Source: Pseudomonadota bacterium (lineage in GTDB: Bacteria > Pseudomonadota > Alphaproteobacteria > Rhizobiales > Xanthobacteraceae). Taken from it: a stretch of DNA of 23,546 bases. Where the stretch lies: contig JAEWBW010000543.1 of the NCBI GenBank assembly GCA_023390955.1, positions 1 to 23,546 of the forward strand, given 5' to 3'. Every line of letters starts with the position of its first letter. The first letter of the stretch is position 1. A model generated the notes under the pieces. That model saw only the letters and a program-made list of their open reading frames with translations, made no database searches and was not told where the DNA came from. Positions 15,325-23,255 of the stretch are shown piece by piece. The position numbers were made by a program, and so were the translations under genes.

Positions 15325-15656
15325 GATCCCGAAGCCAGCCGCACCGTATCGTCACTCCGCTCCTCTGCTGCATCGCAGCATAACCAATCCGCCGTCCATC
15401 CGACGAAAGATGAAGGCCACGCCCACCAACAAACTTTGTCGCCGAATTGTCAGGCGGGAGACATTTCAAAATAGCGCTTTCCCGTATGGAGGACCACCTT
15501 GCGCGATGCGGCTTTTGTTCCCACGGGAATGGGCTGGCGGATGCGATCGGGTCGTGACCATCAGCTGCATGGTCTCACCGGCGCGGCCGTACTAGGATCG
15601 CAGCAAGGCAATGGACGAATGAGCGCAAAAGCGCCGTCGCGGGGAGGACGTTGTTG
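15325..15656. promoter_or_regulatory. Divergent control region between Crp/Fnr gene and importer operon 2
   Basis: No gene is convincing in these 332 nt. A hairpin TGCTGC-ATC-GCAGCA lies at 15366-15380, 42 nt from the Crp/Fnr start. I found no TTGAT-N4-ATCAA (FNR/FixK) or TGTGA-N6-TCACA (CRP) site by eye. Promoters of both operons must lie here, but no clean -35/-10 pair stood out. Confidence 0.4.
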
Positions 15657-16478
15657 GTGGCCAGCGATCTGGAAGTGCGCGGTGTGTCATTGCGATTCGG
15701 CGGCGTCCGCGCGCTGACCGACGTCAGCTTTTCCATCCACAACGGCGAGCTGTTCTCGATCATCGGCCCGAACGGCGCCGGCAAGACCTCCATCGTCAAC
15801 TGCATCTCCGGCCGCTACAAGCCCACCGAAGGCCAGCTGTTCTACCGTGACAAGGACATCACGGGGCTGACGCCCAATGCCCGCGCCTCGCTCGGCATCG
15901 GCCGCACCTTCCAGAACCTGGCGCTGTTCCACCACATGAGCGTGCTCGACAACATCATGGTCGGCCGCCATCACCTCCTGAAGAACAATTTCCTCACGGG
16001 CTCGCTGTACTGGCTCACCGGCGCGCGCAAGGAGGAGCTCGAGCACCGCCGCAAGGTGGAGGAGATCATCGACTTCCTCGACCTGCAGTCGGTGCGCAAG
16101 GCCACCGCCGGCACCCTGCCCTATGGCCTGCGCAAGCGCGTGGAGCTCGCCCGCGCCATGGCGCTGGAACCACGCCTCATCCTTCTCGACGAGCCGATGG
16201 CCGGCATGAATTTCGAGGAGAAGGAAGACATGGCCCGCTACATCGTCGATCTCAACGAGGAGTTCGGGATGACGGTGGTGATGATCGAGCACGACATGGG
16301 CGTGGTGATGGACATCTCCCACCGCGTCATGGTGCTGGATTTCGGCAAGAAGATCGCCGAGGGCGACCCGGCCGCGGTGCTCGCCGATCCCCACGTCAAG
16401 CGCGCCTATCTCGGCGAAGAGGACGAAACGCTGGTCGATCCGGACGATGTTCCGGCCGCGCAGGAGAGCGCGGCATGA
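15657..16478 (+). CDS. livG: HAAT-family ABC importer ATPase, LivG type (system 2)
   Basis: This 273-residue ATPase is first in the second importer operon. Walker A is GPNGAGKT at about 37-44. The LivG-type motifs GIGRTFQNLALF, LPYGLRKRVELARAM (signature, about 154-168), LILLDEPMAGMN (Walker B, Asp178-Glu179) and MIEHDMGVVMD (switch His212) follow in order. It is longer than LivG of system 1, with an insertion around residues 105-130 and an acidic C-terminal tail after AYLGEE. The start could be TTG 15651, TTG 15654 or GTG 15657. The GGGGAGG at 15641-15647 suits the last two, and I chose GTG. It overlaps the ligase gene by 4 nt (ATGA). Confidence 0.9.
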   Translation: MASDLEVRGVSLRFGGVRALTDVSFSIHNGELFSIIGPNGAGKTSIVNCISGRYKPTEGQLFYRDKDITGLTPNARASLGIGRTFQNLALFHHMSVLDNIMVGRHHLLKNNFLTGSLYWLTGARKEELEHRRKVEEIIDFLDLQSVRKATAGTLPYGLRKRVELARAMALEPRLILLDEPMAGMNFEEKEDMARYIVDLNEEFGMTVVMIEHDMGVVMDISHRVMVLDFGKKIAEGDPAAVLADPHVKRAYLGEEDETLVDPDDVPAAQESAA

Positions 16479-18406
16479 TGGATTACGCGGGCCGCGTCGC
16501 GCAGGCCGACACCTATCCAAAGATGCTGCGCCTCAACGCGAAAGAGCACGGCAGCGAGATCGCGCTGCGCGAAAAGGACCTCGGGCTCTGGCGCCTGTTC
16601 ACCTGGAATGACTACCAGACCCGGGTCCGCGACTTCGCGCTCGGCCTGGTCGAGCTCGGCCTCGGCCGCGGCGACGTCATCGGCATCATCGGCGACAACC
16701 GTCCGGACTGGGTTGCAGCTGAAGTTGCCACCCACGCGATCGGCGGCCTCAGCCTCGGGCTCTATCGTGACGTGCTCGACGAGGAAGCCTCCTATCTCCT
16801 CACCTATGGCGAGGCGCAGCTCGTCTTCGCGGAGGACGAGGAGCAGGTCGACAAGCTGCTGGCGCTTGCTGAGCGCGTGCCGAAGCTGAAGCACATCATT
16901 TATTCCGACCCGCGCGGCATGCGGAAATACGACGACCCGCGGCTGATGTCGGCGGAGAAATTCGCCGAGCTCGGCCGTGCCCGCGCCACGCGCGAGCCCG
17001 CGCTGTACGACCAGTTGGTCGACGCCACCAAGGGTGAGGACGTCGCCATCCTCTGCACGACGTCAGGCACCACCTCGCATCCAAAGCTCGCGATGCTCGC
17101 CGCCGGCCGCGTGCTCGGCCATTGCGCGACCTATCTCGCCTTCGACCCGAAGGGCCCGGACGACGAATACGTCTCGGTGCTGCCCCTGCCCTGGATCATG
17201 GAGCAGGTCTACGTGCTCGGCAAAGGCCTGCTCTGCCGGATGAAGATCAACTTCGTCGAAGAGCCGGACACGATGATGAACGATCTGCGCGAGATCGCGC
17301 CGACATTCGTGCTCTTTGCGCCGCGCGTGTGGGAATCCATCGCCGCCGACGTCCGCGCCAAGGTGATGGACGCCACGCCGTACAAGCAGTATTTGTTCGA
17401 GATCGGCATGAAGACCGGTCTTTCCGCGCTCGCGCAGGGCAAGCGCTCAGGCTTTGCCGACGCGATCCTGTTCCGCGCGCTGCGCGACCGTCTCGGCTTC
17501 ACGCGCCTGCGCTCGGCTGCGACCGGCGGCGCTGCGCTCGGGCCCGAGACGTTCAAGTTCTTCCAGGCCATGGGTGTGCCGCTGCGCACGCTCTACGGCC
17601 AGACCGAGCTCTTGGGCGCCTATACGCTGCATCCGGAGGGCAAGGTCGATCCTGATACGACCGGGATACCGATGGCCGACAGCGTCGAGATCCGCATCGA
17701 CAATGCCGACGTCCACGGCGTTGGCGAGATCGTGGTGCGCCATCCCAACATGTTCCTGGGCTACTATAAGAACCCCGAGGCGAGCGTTGCCGACATCAAG
17801 GATGGCTGGATGCTGTCGGGCGATGCCGGCTATTTCAACGACAACAAGCAGCTCGTCGTCATCGATCGCATCAAGGATCTCGCCGAGACGTCGCGCGGCG
17901 AGCGCTTCTCGCCGCAATTCATCGAGAACAAGCTGAAATTCTCGCCCTACATCGCGGAAGCCGTGGTGTTAGGGGCCGGCCGCGACACGCTCGCGGCGAT
18001 GATCTGCATCCGCTACTCCATCATCTCGAAATGGGCGGAGAAGAACCGGCTCTCCTTCACCACCTACAGCGACCTCGCATCGCGGCCGGAGGTCTACGCG
18101 CTGCTCCGAAAGGAAGTCGAGACCGTCAACGCCACGCTGCCGCCGGCGCAGCGGATCTCGCGCTTCCTGCTGCTGTACAAAGAGCTGGATGCCGACGACG
18201 GCGAGCTCACCCGCACCAGAAAAGTGCGCCGCAGCGTCATCAACGAGAAGTACGAAGGCATCATCGACGCAATCTATCGCGGCGATGCCGACATCCCCGT
18301 CGACACCGTGATCCGCTTCCAGGACGGCACCACCCAGCGCGTGCGCACCACGCTGCGCGTGGTCGATCTTGGCGGACACGGTCATGTGGCGGAGGCGGCG
18401 GAGTGA
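16475..18406 (+). CDS. AMP-forming acyl-CoA ligase (long-chain fatty acid-CoA ligase-like) within importer operon
   Basis: This 643-residue ANL-superfamily enzyme activates a carboxylic acid with ATP to an acyl-adenylate and then to the CoA thioester. Visible motifs are the P-loop TTSGTTSHPK at 195-204, GGAALGP at about 351-357, YGQTE at 374-378, SGDAG at 448-452 and the hinge DRIKDL at 464-469. LTRTRKVRR at 578-586 holds the likely catalytic lysine (Lys583). Length and motifs fit the FadD15/long-chain acyl-CoA synthetase group, but the acid could also be aromatic. ATG 16475 overlaps the livG stop by 4 nt. The placement between livG and livH implies that the importer's substrate, or its product, is what is activated. 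Confidence 0.93.
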   Translation: MMDYAGRVAQADTYPKMLRLNAKEHGSEIALREKDLGLWRLFTWNDYQTRVRDFALGLVELGLGRGDVIGIIGDNRPDWVAAEVATHAIGGLSLGLYRDVLDEEASYLLTYGEAQLVFAEDEEQVDKLLALAERVPKLKHIIYSDPRGMRKYDDPRLMSAEKFAELGRARATREPALYDQLVDATKGEDVAILCTTSGTTSHPKLAMLAAGRVLGHCATYLAFDPKGPDDEYVSVLPLPWIMEQVYVLGKGLLCRMKINFVEEPDTMMNDLREIAPTFVLFAPRVWESIAADVRAKVMDATPYKQYLFEIGMKTGLSALAQGKRSGFADAILFRALRDRLGFTRLRSAATGGAALGPETFKFFQAMGVPLRTLYGQTELLGAYTLHPEGKVDPDTTGIPMADSVEIRIDNADVHGVGEIVVRHPNMFLGYYKNPEASVADIKDGWMLSGDAGYFNDNKQLVVIDRIKDLAETSRGERFSPQFIENKLKFSPYIAEAVVLGAGRDTLAAMICIRYSIISKWAEKNRLSFTTYSDLASRPEVYALLRKEVETVNATLPPAQRISRFLLLYKELDADDGELTRTRKVRRSVINEKYEGIIDAIYRGDADIPVDTVIRFQDGTTQRVRTTLRVVDLGGHGHVAEAAE

Positions 18407-18434
18407 GCCAGGTGATCGCCGCGAGCGGCGCTGC

Positions 18435-18503
18435 TCTTCGCCTCTCCCCGCTTGCGGGGAGAGGCCGGAGCGCGTCAGCGATCCGGGTGAGGGGGAGCCT
18501 CCG
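18435..18503. repeat. Left inverted-repeat arm of the DUF559 unit
   Basis: It contains the perfect hairpin at 18440-18465 (12-bp stem, TT loop). Its inner end encodes residues 114-121 and the stop codon of the DUF559 protein. Confidence 0.8.
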
Positions 18504-18840
18504 CGAGGACGGCGACAATCGTTTCGAGGACGCCAGCCAGGTTGCGCGAGACGTCATTGTTCCAGAACCGCAAGACGCGGTAGTTGTGATCTGCCAGCCA
18601 TTTGTCGCGAACGGCATCGCGCGGACTGTCTGCGTGCTGCCCGCCATCGACCTCGATGATCAGCCGAGCTTCTCGACAAACAAAGTCGACCGTATACGGA
18701 CCGATCGGCTCCTGCCGGACGAACTTGTGGCCGTTCAGCCTGCGGGCACGCAGGCGATACCAGAGCGTTCCTTCCGCATCCGTCGACGCAGCACGCAAGC
18801 GTCTGGCGCGATCGGTCTTGGATTCTTCGGCACCTCGCAT
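18475..18840 (-). CDS. DUF559 domain protein, PD-(D/E)xK/Vsr-like putative endonuclease
   Basis: This 121-residue protein matches DUF559 across its length: ARRLRAASTDAEGTLWYRLRARRLNGHKFVRQ, IGPYTVDFVCREARLIIEVDGGQH and YRVLRFWNNDV. Candidate active-site residues of the restriction-endonuclease-like fold are Asp52, Glu63, Asp65, Gln68 and His69, all present. No biochemical role is established for the family that I can cite; nuclease activity is inferred from the fold. ATG 18840 has GAGGGGGAG 7 nt upstream, inside the right repeat arm. The last eight codons and the stop lie in the left arm. The frame stays open further upstream to 18894 through the arm. The gene is antisense to the surrounding importer operon and looks intact. 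Confidence 0.85.
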   Translation of the reverse strand: MRGAEESKTDRARRLRAASTDAEGTLWYRLRARRLNGHKFVRQEPIGPYTVDFVCREARLIIEVDGGQHADSPRDAVRDKWLADHNYRVLRFWNNDVSRNLAGVLETIVAVLAEAPPHPDR

Positions 18841-18841
18841 G

Positions 18842-18911
18842 CGGAAGCTCCCCCTCACCCGCCGCGCGTTCCGCGCGCCGGCCTCTCCCCGCAAGCGGGG
18901 AGAGGCGAAGA
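18842..18911. repeat. Right inverted-repeat arm of the DUF559 unit
   Basis: It is a near-perfect reverse complement of the left arm, with the hairpin at 18881-18906 (12-bp stem, AA loop). It ends one base before the DUF559 ATG and supplies that gene's ribosome binding site. It also ends 15 nt before livH of system 2. Confidence 0.8.
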
Positions 18912-18926
18912 TAACACGGAACCCGC

Positions 18927-19820
18927 ATGAACACCGCCTTCCTCTTCCAGCTGCTGGTCAACGGCCTCGTGGTCGGCACGCTCTACGGCGTCGTCGCGAT
19001 GTCGTTCGTGCTGATCTACAAGGCGACGCAGGTCGTCAATTTCGCGCAAGGCGAACTGCTGCTGGTCGGCGCCTGGGTATGCTGGGCGCTGCTGGCGAAA
19101 TACCAGGTGCCGTTCTGGATCGGCATGCCGATGACGCTGGTGTTCATGTTCGTGTTCGGCATCGCCATCCAGGTCCTGATCCTGCGGCCGATGATCGGCG
19201 AGCCCATCATCTCCGTGATCATGGTGACGATCGGCCTCTCCACGGTGCTGCAAGCCACGCTGAAATGGATGTTCGGCGTCAACCCGCAGCCGTTCCCGCG
19301 CGTGTTCGAGAGCCAGTCGGTCAATCTGCTCGGCCTGCAGATCCAGACCGTCTATGTCATGAGCCTCGTCGTCTCGGTCGCGATGATGATCGGGATGGCC
19401 TGGTTCTTCCGCGCCTCGAAATACGGTCTCGCCATGCGCGCCACCGCATTCAACCAGCAGGTCGCGCAGTCGCTCGGCATTTCCGTCAAGAGCGTGTTCG
19501 CGATGGCGTGGGCGATCTCGGCCACCGTTTCGGCGGTCGCTGGTGTCGTCGTCGCCGTGGTCAACGGCGTGTCCTCGGGCCTTGCCGCCTACGGCATCAA
19601 GGTTTTCCCGGCAGCGATCCTCGGCGGGCTCGATTCCGTCGGCGGCGCCGTGCTCGGCGGCATCATCATCGGGCTGCTGGAGAACATCGCGCAATATGTC
19701 GACAGCGAGTACCTGCACTGGGGCAATCTCTACGAGATCGCGCCGTTCTACGTCCTCATCATCGTGCTGATGATCAAGCCCTACGGCTTGTTCGGCACCC
19801 ACGACATCGAGCGGATCTGA
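18927..19820 (+). CDS. livH: HAAT-family ABC importer permease, LivH type (system 2)
   Basis: This 297-residue membrane protein has the LivH hallmark TQVVNFAQGELLLVGAW at 34-50, the coupling loop RASKYGLAMRATAFNQQVAQ at about 162-181 and the C-terminal IKPYGLFGT. About eight hydrophobic segments are visible. It is only distantly similar to LivH of system 1, so the two importers are not a recent duplication. The ribosome site before ATG 18927 is weak (GGAA). The repeat unit just upstream separates it from the ligase gene, and the livM start follows 3 nt after its stop. Confidence 0.93.
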   Translation: MNTAFLFQLLVNGLVVGTLYGVVAMSFVLIYKATQVVNFAQGELLLVGAWVCWALLAKYQVPFWIGMPMTLVFMFVFGIAIQVLILRPMIGEPIISVIMVTIGLSTVLQATLKWMFGVNPQPFPRVFESQSVNLLGLQIQTVYVMSLVVSVAMMIGMAWFFRASKYGLAMRATAFNQQVAQSLGISVKSVFAMAWAISATVSAVAGVVVAVVNGVSSGLAAYGIKVFPAAILGGLDSVGGAVLGGIIIGLLENIAQYVDSEYLHWGNLYEIAPFYVLIIVLMIKPYGLFGTHDIERI

Positions 19821-19823
19821 TCC

Positions 19824-20897
19824 ATGGCCGGCCCTGCCCTCATCCCCGCTGGTGATTTCCGCACCTCTTATGCCGCGGACACCACGATCTTCCCGACCAA
19901 AACCAGCCGCAACTTCGCGATCGCCGGCGTGCTGCTGCTATGCCTCGCGCCGCAATTCCTGAGCGGCTACTGGCTCAGCATCCTGATCCAGATCGGAATT
20001 TTCTCGATCGCCGCACTTGGCCTCAACATCCTGGTGGGCTTCACCGGCCAGATCTCGATCGGTCACGCGGCCTTCTTCCTGCTCGGCGCGTTCACCTCCG
20101 CCTACATCTCCAACCACGCGCATGTCCCGGTATTTTTCGCGATCCCGCTCGCGGGTGTCATCACCGCGCTGGTCGGCCTGATTTTCGGCATTCCGGCGGC
20201 ACGCCTGAAGGGCCTTTATCTCGTCATCGCGACGCTCGCCGCGCAATACATCCTGCTCGACTTCTTTTCCCGCGCCGAATGGTTCACCGGCGGCTCGGTG
20301 CCGGCCAGCGCCAACCCGTTCTCGATCTTCGGCTATACGCTGCGCGGTGACCGGCAGTATTTCTACGTCGTGCTGGCCTATGTGCTCGCGAGCTACATCC
20401 TCGTCACCAATCTGATGCGCACCCGCGACGGTCGCGCGCTGGTGGCGATCCGCGACCATTATCTCTCCGCCGAGATCATGGGCATCAATTTGACGAAGTA
20501 CCGCACGCTGTCGTTCGCGCTGGCCGCCTTCTTTGCCGGCATCGCGGGTGCGCTCTATGCGCATTACCAGCAGGTCGTCTCGCAGGAAGGCTTTGGGATC
20601 GAACGATCGATCCTGTTCCTCGCCATGATCATCATCGGCGGCACCGGCTCCATCATGGGCACGCTGATGGGCACCGCCTTCGTGGTGCTGCTGCCGGAAT
20701 CGATGGAATATCTCAGCCACTATCTGAAGGGCGGCGCCATCGACAAGGCGTTGTCGCTCAACACCAACATCACCTTCCTGCGCGAGATCGCGATCGGGCT
20801 CATCATCATCGCGTTCCTGATGTTCGAGCCGGACGGGCTCGCGCATCGCTGGCGGCAGATCAAGGCCTACTGGAAACTCTACCCGTTCTCGCATTGA
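19824..20897 (+). CDS. livM: HAAT-family ABC importer permease, LivM type (system 2)
   Basis: This 357-residue membrane protein has a polar N-terminal extension (about 1-30), then the LivM hallmark GFTGQISIGHAAFFLLGAF at 72-90. The coupling loop RTRDGRALVAIRDHYLSAEI spans about 199-218, and FFAGIAGALYAHY about 236-248. The C-terminus is FEPDGLAHRWRQIKAYW, with the FEPxGL motif common to these permeases. It begins 3 nt after livH and ends 49 nt before the binding-protein gene. An insertion around residues 300-320 (LKGGAIDKALSLNTN) in the periplasmic side is longer than in LivM of system 1. Confidence 0.93.
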   Translation: MAGPALIPAGDFRTSYAADTTIFPTKTSRNFAIAGVLLLCLAPQFLSGYWLSILIQIGIFSIAALGLNILVGFTGQISIGHAAFFLLGAFTSAYISNHAHVPVFFAIPLAGVITALVGLIFGIPAARLKGLYLVIATLAAQYILLDFFSRAEWFTGGSVPASANPFSIFGYTLRGDRQYFYVVLAYVLASYILVTNLMRTRDGRALVAIRDHYLSAEIMGINLTKYRTLSFALAAFFAGIAGALYAHYQQVVSQEGFGIERSILFLAMIIIGGTGSIMGTLMGTAFVVLLPESMEYLSHYLKGGAIDKALSLNTNITFLREIAIGLIIIAFLMFEPDGLAHRWRQIKAYWKLYPFSH

Positions 20898-20946
20898 GCG
20901 CGGGCAACTACTCTGAAAGCAACGAATAAACAGGAGGAAGCAACCA

Positions 20947-22230
20947 ATGAAGACAAAATCCCTTTTGAGCACCGCATCGCTGGCGCTTGCGATCGCGGCC
21001 TTTTCGGTCGGCGCGCAGGCGCAGATCGCGATCGGCCATCTCGCCGATTACTCCGGCGGCACCTCGGACGTCGGCACGCCCTATGGCCAGGCCGTCGCCG
21101 ACACTTTCGCCTGGATCAACAAGAACGGCGGCATCGGCGGCAAGCAGGTCAATGTCGACACCAACGACTACGGCTACCAGGTGCCGCGCGCGATCGCGCT
21201 CTACAAGAAGTGGTCGGCGCCGGACACCAAGGTCGCAGCGATCATGGGCTGGGGCACGGCCGACACCGAGGCGCTGACCGGCTTCCTCGCGCAGGACAAG
21301 ATTCCCGACATGTCCGGCTCTTACGCCGCCGCGCTGACCGACCCCGAGGGGACCAGCGGCAAGGCGAAGCCCGCCCCCTATAATCTGTTCTACGGCCCGA
21401 GCTACTCGGATGCGCTGCGCGCGATGCTGATGTGGGCGGCCGACGACTGGAAGGCCAAGGGCAAGAGCGGCAAGCCGAAGTTCGTCCACATGGGTGCGAA
21501 CCACCCCTACCCGAACGCGCCGAAGGCGGCCGGTGAAGCGCTGGCGCAGGAACTCGGCTTCGAGGTGCTGCCGCCGCTGGTATTCGCGCTCACCCCGGGC
21601 GATTACAGCGCGCAGTGCCTGAGCCTGAAATCGTCGGGTGCCAACTACGCCTATCTCGGCAACACCGCCGCTTCCAACATCTCGGTCATGAAGGCCTGCA
21701 AGACCGCCGGCGTCGAGATCCAGTTCCTCGGCAACGTTTGGGGCATGGACGAAAACGCCGCCAAGACCGCGGGCGACGCGGCCAACGGCGTCGTCTTCCC
21801 GCTGCGCACGGCCGTGAGCTGGGGCGGCAACGCCCCCGGCATGAAGACCGTTATGGAGATCTCGAAGATCTCCGATCCCACCGGCAAGCTGTATCGCCCC
21901 GTGCACTATGTCGCGGCGGTGTGCTCGGCGATGTACATGAAGGAAGCGCTCGACTGGGCCGCCAAGAACGGCGGCGCCAACGGCGAGAACGTCGTCAAGG
22001 CGTTCCACCAGAAGAAGGACTGGGTGCCGGCCGGCATGGAGGGCGTCTGCAATCCCTCGACCTGGACCGAGAAGGATCACCGCGGCACGCTGAAGGTCGA
22101 CCTGTACCAGACCAAGATCTCGGGTGCGACCGACGGCGAGCTCAACGACCTCATGGCCAAGGGCACGATCAAGATCGAGAAGATCAAGACCGTGGAGCTG
22201 CCGCGCAAGCCGGAATGGCTGGGCTGGTAA
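20947..22230 (+). CDS. Periplasmic substrate-binding protein of HAAT importer (system 2)
   Basis: This 427-residue type I periplasmic binding protein has a signal peptide cleaved at about Ala25 (GAQA, then QIAIGHLADYSGG). Motifs include VGTPYGQAVADTFAWINKNGGIGGK and NYAYLGNTAASNISVMKACK. The latter fits the Peripla_BP_6 group found with acyl-CoA-ligase-linked importers rather than classical leucine-binding proteins. Several Cys residues are present in the mature part (in SAQCLSL, MKACKTAG, AVCSAMY and GVCNPS), so one or two disulphides are possible. AGGAGG lies close before ATG 20947, the strongest ribosome site in the operon, fitting high expression. A cloverleaf-like repeat follows the stop. 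Confidence 0.92.
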   Translation: MKTKSLLSTASLALAIAAFSVGAQAQIAIGHLADYSGGTSDVGTPYGQAVADTFAWINKNGGIGGKQVNVDTNDYGYQVPRAIALYKKWSAPDTKVAAIMGWGTADTEALTGFLAQDKIPDMSGSYAAALTDPEGTSGKAKPAPYNLFYGPSYSDALRAMLMWAADDWKAKGKSGKPKFVHMGANHPYPNAPKAAGEALAQELGFEVLPPLVFALTPGDYSAQCLSLKSSGANYAYLGNTAASNISVMKACKTAGVEIQFLGNVWGMDENAAKTAGDAANGVVFPLRTAVSWGGNAPGMKTVMEISKISDPTGKLYRPVHYVAAVCSAMYMKEALDWAAKNGGANGENVVKAFHQKKDWVPAGMEGVCNPSTWTEKDHRGTLKVDLYQTKISGATDGELNDLMAKGTIKIEKIKTVELPRKPEWLGW

Positions 22231-22244
22231 GCTCTTAATCTGCT

Positions 22245-22326
22245 CGTCGTTCCGGGGCGATGCGAAGCATCGAACCCGGAACCTCGAGATTCCGGGTTCG
22301 GTCCTCCGGACCGCCCCGGAATGACG
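22245..22326. repeat. 82-nt cloverleaf-like palindromic repeat
   Basis: An outer 14-bp stem (22245-22258 with 22313-22326, one mismatch) encloses three hairpins. They are GATGC-GAA-GCATC (22259-22271), AACCCGGAA with TTCCGGGTT (22273-22298) and GGTCC-TCC-GGACC (22300-22312). Almost every base is paired. It lies between the binding-protein gene and livF. Confidence 0.85.
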
Positions 22327-22356
22327 GGCTGATGCGATGAGACAGCGGAAGACAAA

Positions 22357-23190
22357 ATGACCGATACTCTCGAAGCGTCCCGCGCCAAACCGGCCACCGC
22401 TGCCGCGCTCCTCAACGTGCGCAACATCGAGGTCGTCTATGACGACGTCATCCTGGTGCTGCGCGGCCTCAGCCTCGAGGTGCCCAAGGGCGCGATCGTG
22501 GCGCTGCTGGGTGCCAACGGCGCCGGCAAGTCGACGACCCTGAAGGCGATCTCCGGGCTGCTCAAGACCGAGGACGGCGAGGTCACGCGCGGCGAGATCG
22601 TGTTCGACGGCGAACGCATCGACGGCATCGATCCCGACAAGATCGTCCGCCGCGGCATCTTCCAGGTGATGGAAGGCCGGCGCATCGTCGCCGACATGAC
22701 CTCGCTGGAGAACCTCAAGCTCGGCGCGTTCACCCGCAACGACCGCGAGGTCGATTCCGATCTCGACATGGTGTTCGACTATTTCCCGCGCCTGAAAGAG
22801 CGCACCGGCCTTGCCGGCTACCTCTCCGGCGGCGAGCAGCAGATGCTCGCGATCGGCCGCGCGCTGATGGCGCGCCCGAAGATGATCCTGATGGACGAGC
22901 CGTCGATGGGGTTGTCGCCGCTGCTCGTGAAGGAAGTGTTCTCGATCATCAAGAAGATCAACCGCGACCTCGGCGTAACTATCCTGCTGGTCGAGCAGAA
23001 CGCGCGCGCAGCGCTGTCGGTCGCGAGCCACGGCTACATCATGGAGCAGGGCAAGGTCGTGCTCGACGGCACCGCCGACGAGCTGCGCGACAATGAGGAC
23101 GTCAAGGAATTCTACCTCGGCGGCGCCGGCGATCAGCGCAAGAGTTTCAAGAACCTCAAAAGCTTCAAGCGCCGCAAGCGCTGGCTCTGA
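22357..23190 (+). CDS. livF: HAAT-family ABC importer ATPase, LivF type (system 2)
   Basis: This 277-residue ATPase has Walker A GANGAGKS at 52-59, the signature LSGGEQQ at 156-162, Walker B MILMDEP with Asp180-Glu181, and the LivF-type switch LLVEQN with Gln214. It is longer than LivF of system 1 at both ends. An Ala-rich extension (about 1-18) precedes the domain, and a strongly basic tail (RKSFKNLKSFKRRKRWL, 261-277) follows the usual YLGG end. GGAAG lies about 7 nt upstream of ATG 22357. It is separated from the binding-protein gene by the cloverleaf repeat and is the last gene of the operon. Confidence 0.93.
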   Translation: MTDTLEASRAKPATAAALLNVRNIEVVYDDVILVLRGLSLEVPKGAIVALLGANGAGKSTTLKAISGLLKTEDGEVTRGEIVFDGERIDGIDPDKIVRRGIFQVMEGRRIVADMTSLENLKLGAFTRNDREVDSDLDMVFDYFPRLKERTGLAGYLSGGEQQMLAIGRALMARPKMILMDEPSMGLSPLLVKEVFSIIKKINRDLGVTILLVEQNARAALSVASHGYIMEQGKVVLDGTADELRDNEDVKEFYLGGAGDQRKSFKNLKSFKRRKRWL

Positions 23191-23195
23191 CTTGG

Positions 23196-23245
23196 CGTTT
23201 TCAAGCGAAGTGGGAACCGGTTCGCGTGAAGAAACCGCGTCAAAA
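23196..23245. repeat. Small palindromic intergenic repeat
   Basis: CAAGCGAA (23202-23209) pairs with TTCGCGTG (23221-23228) with one mismatch around a central AACCGGTT palindrome, framed by GTTTTC and the downstream AAAAC. Similar sequences are frequent between genes in Rhizobiales as far as I recall. It sits between two convergent genes. Confidence 0.5.
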
Positions 23246-23255
23246 CAAGAGACGT

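Larger units (their letters stand above)
18435..18911 (-). mobile_element. Repeat-flanked DUF559 nuclease unit inserted in importer operon 2
   Basis: The left arm (18435-18503) and right arm (18842-18911) are inverted, near-identical copies of a roughly 70-nt repeat. Their cores are GCCTCTCCCCGC and GCGGGGAGAGGC, forming 12-bp hairpins, and both carry the GGTGAGGGGGAGC segment. Between and within them lies a complete DUF559 gene on the minus strand. The unit explains nearly all of a 520-nt gap in an otherwise compact plus-strand operon. No target duplication is visible. Whether it moves is inference. Confidence 0.6.

Noticed and set aside
15325..15656. FNR/FixK or CRP box in the divergent region
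   Set aside because: No TTGAT-N4-ATCAA or TGTGA-N6-TCACA match, even allowing one or two mismatches, was convincing by eye.
15499..15717. 72-codon plus-strand frame before livG of system 2
   Set aside because: It runs out of frame into livG, starts from a non-ATG codon and has no recognisable features.
18425..18925. Target-site duplication around the DUF559 unit
   Set aside because: The sequences outside the arms (GCTGC on the left, TAACAC on the right) do not match.
18031..18930. 299-codon plus-strand frame across the DUF559 unit
   Set aside because: It is out of frame with the ligase and antisense to DUF559; its sequence looks like a shadow of both.
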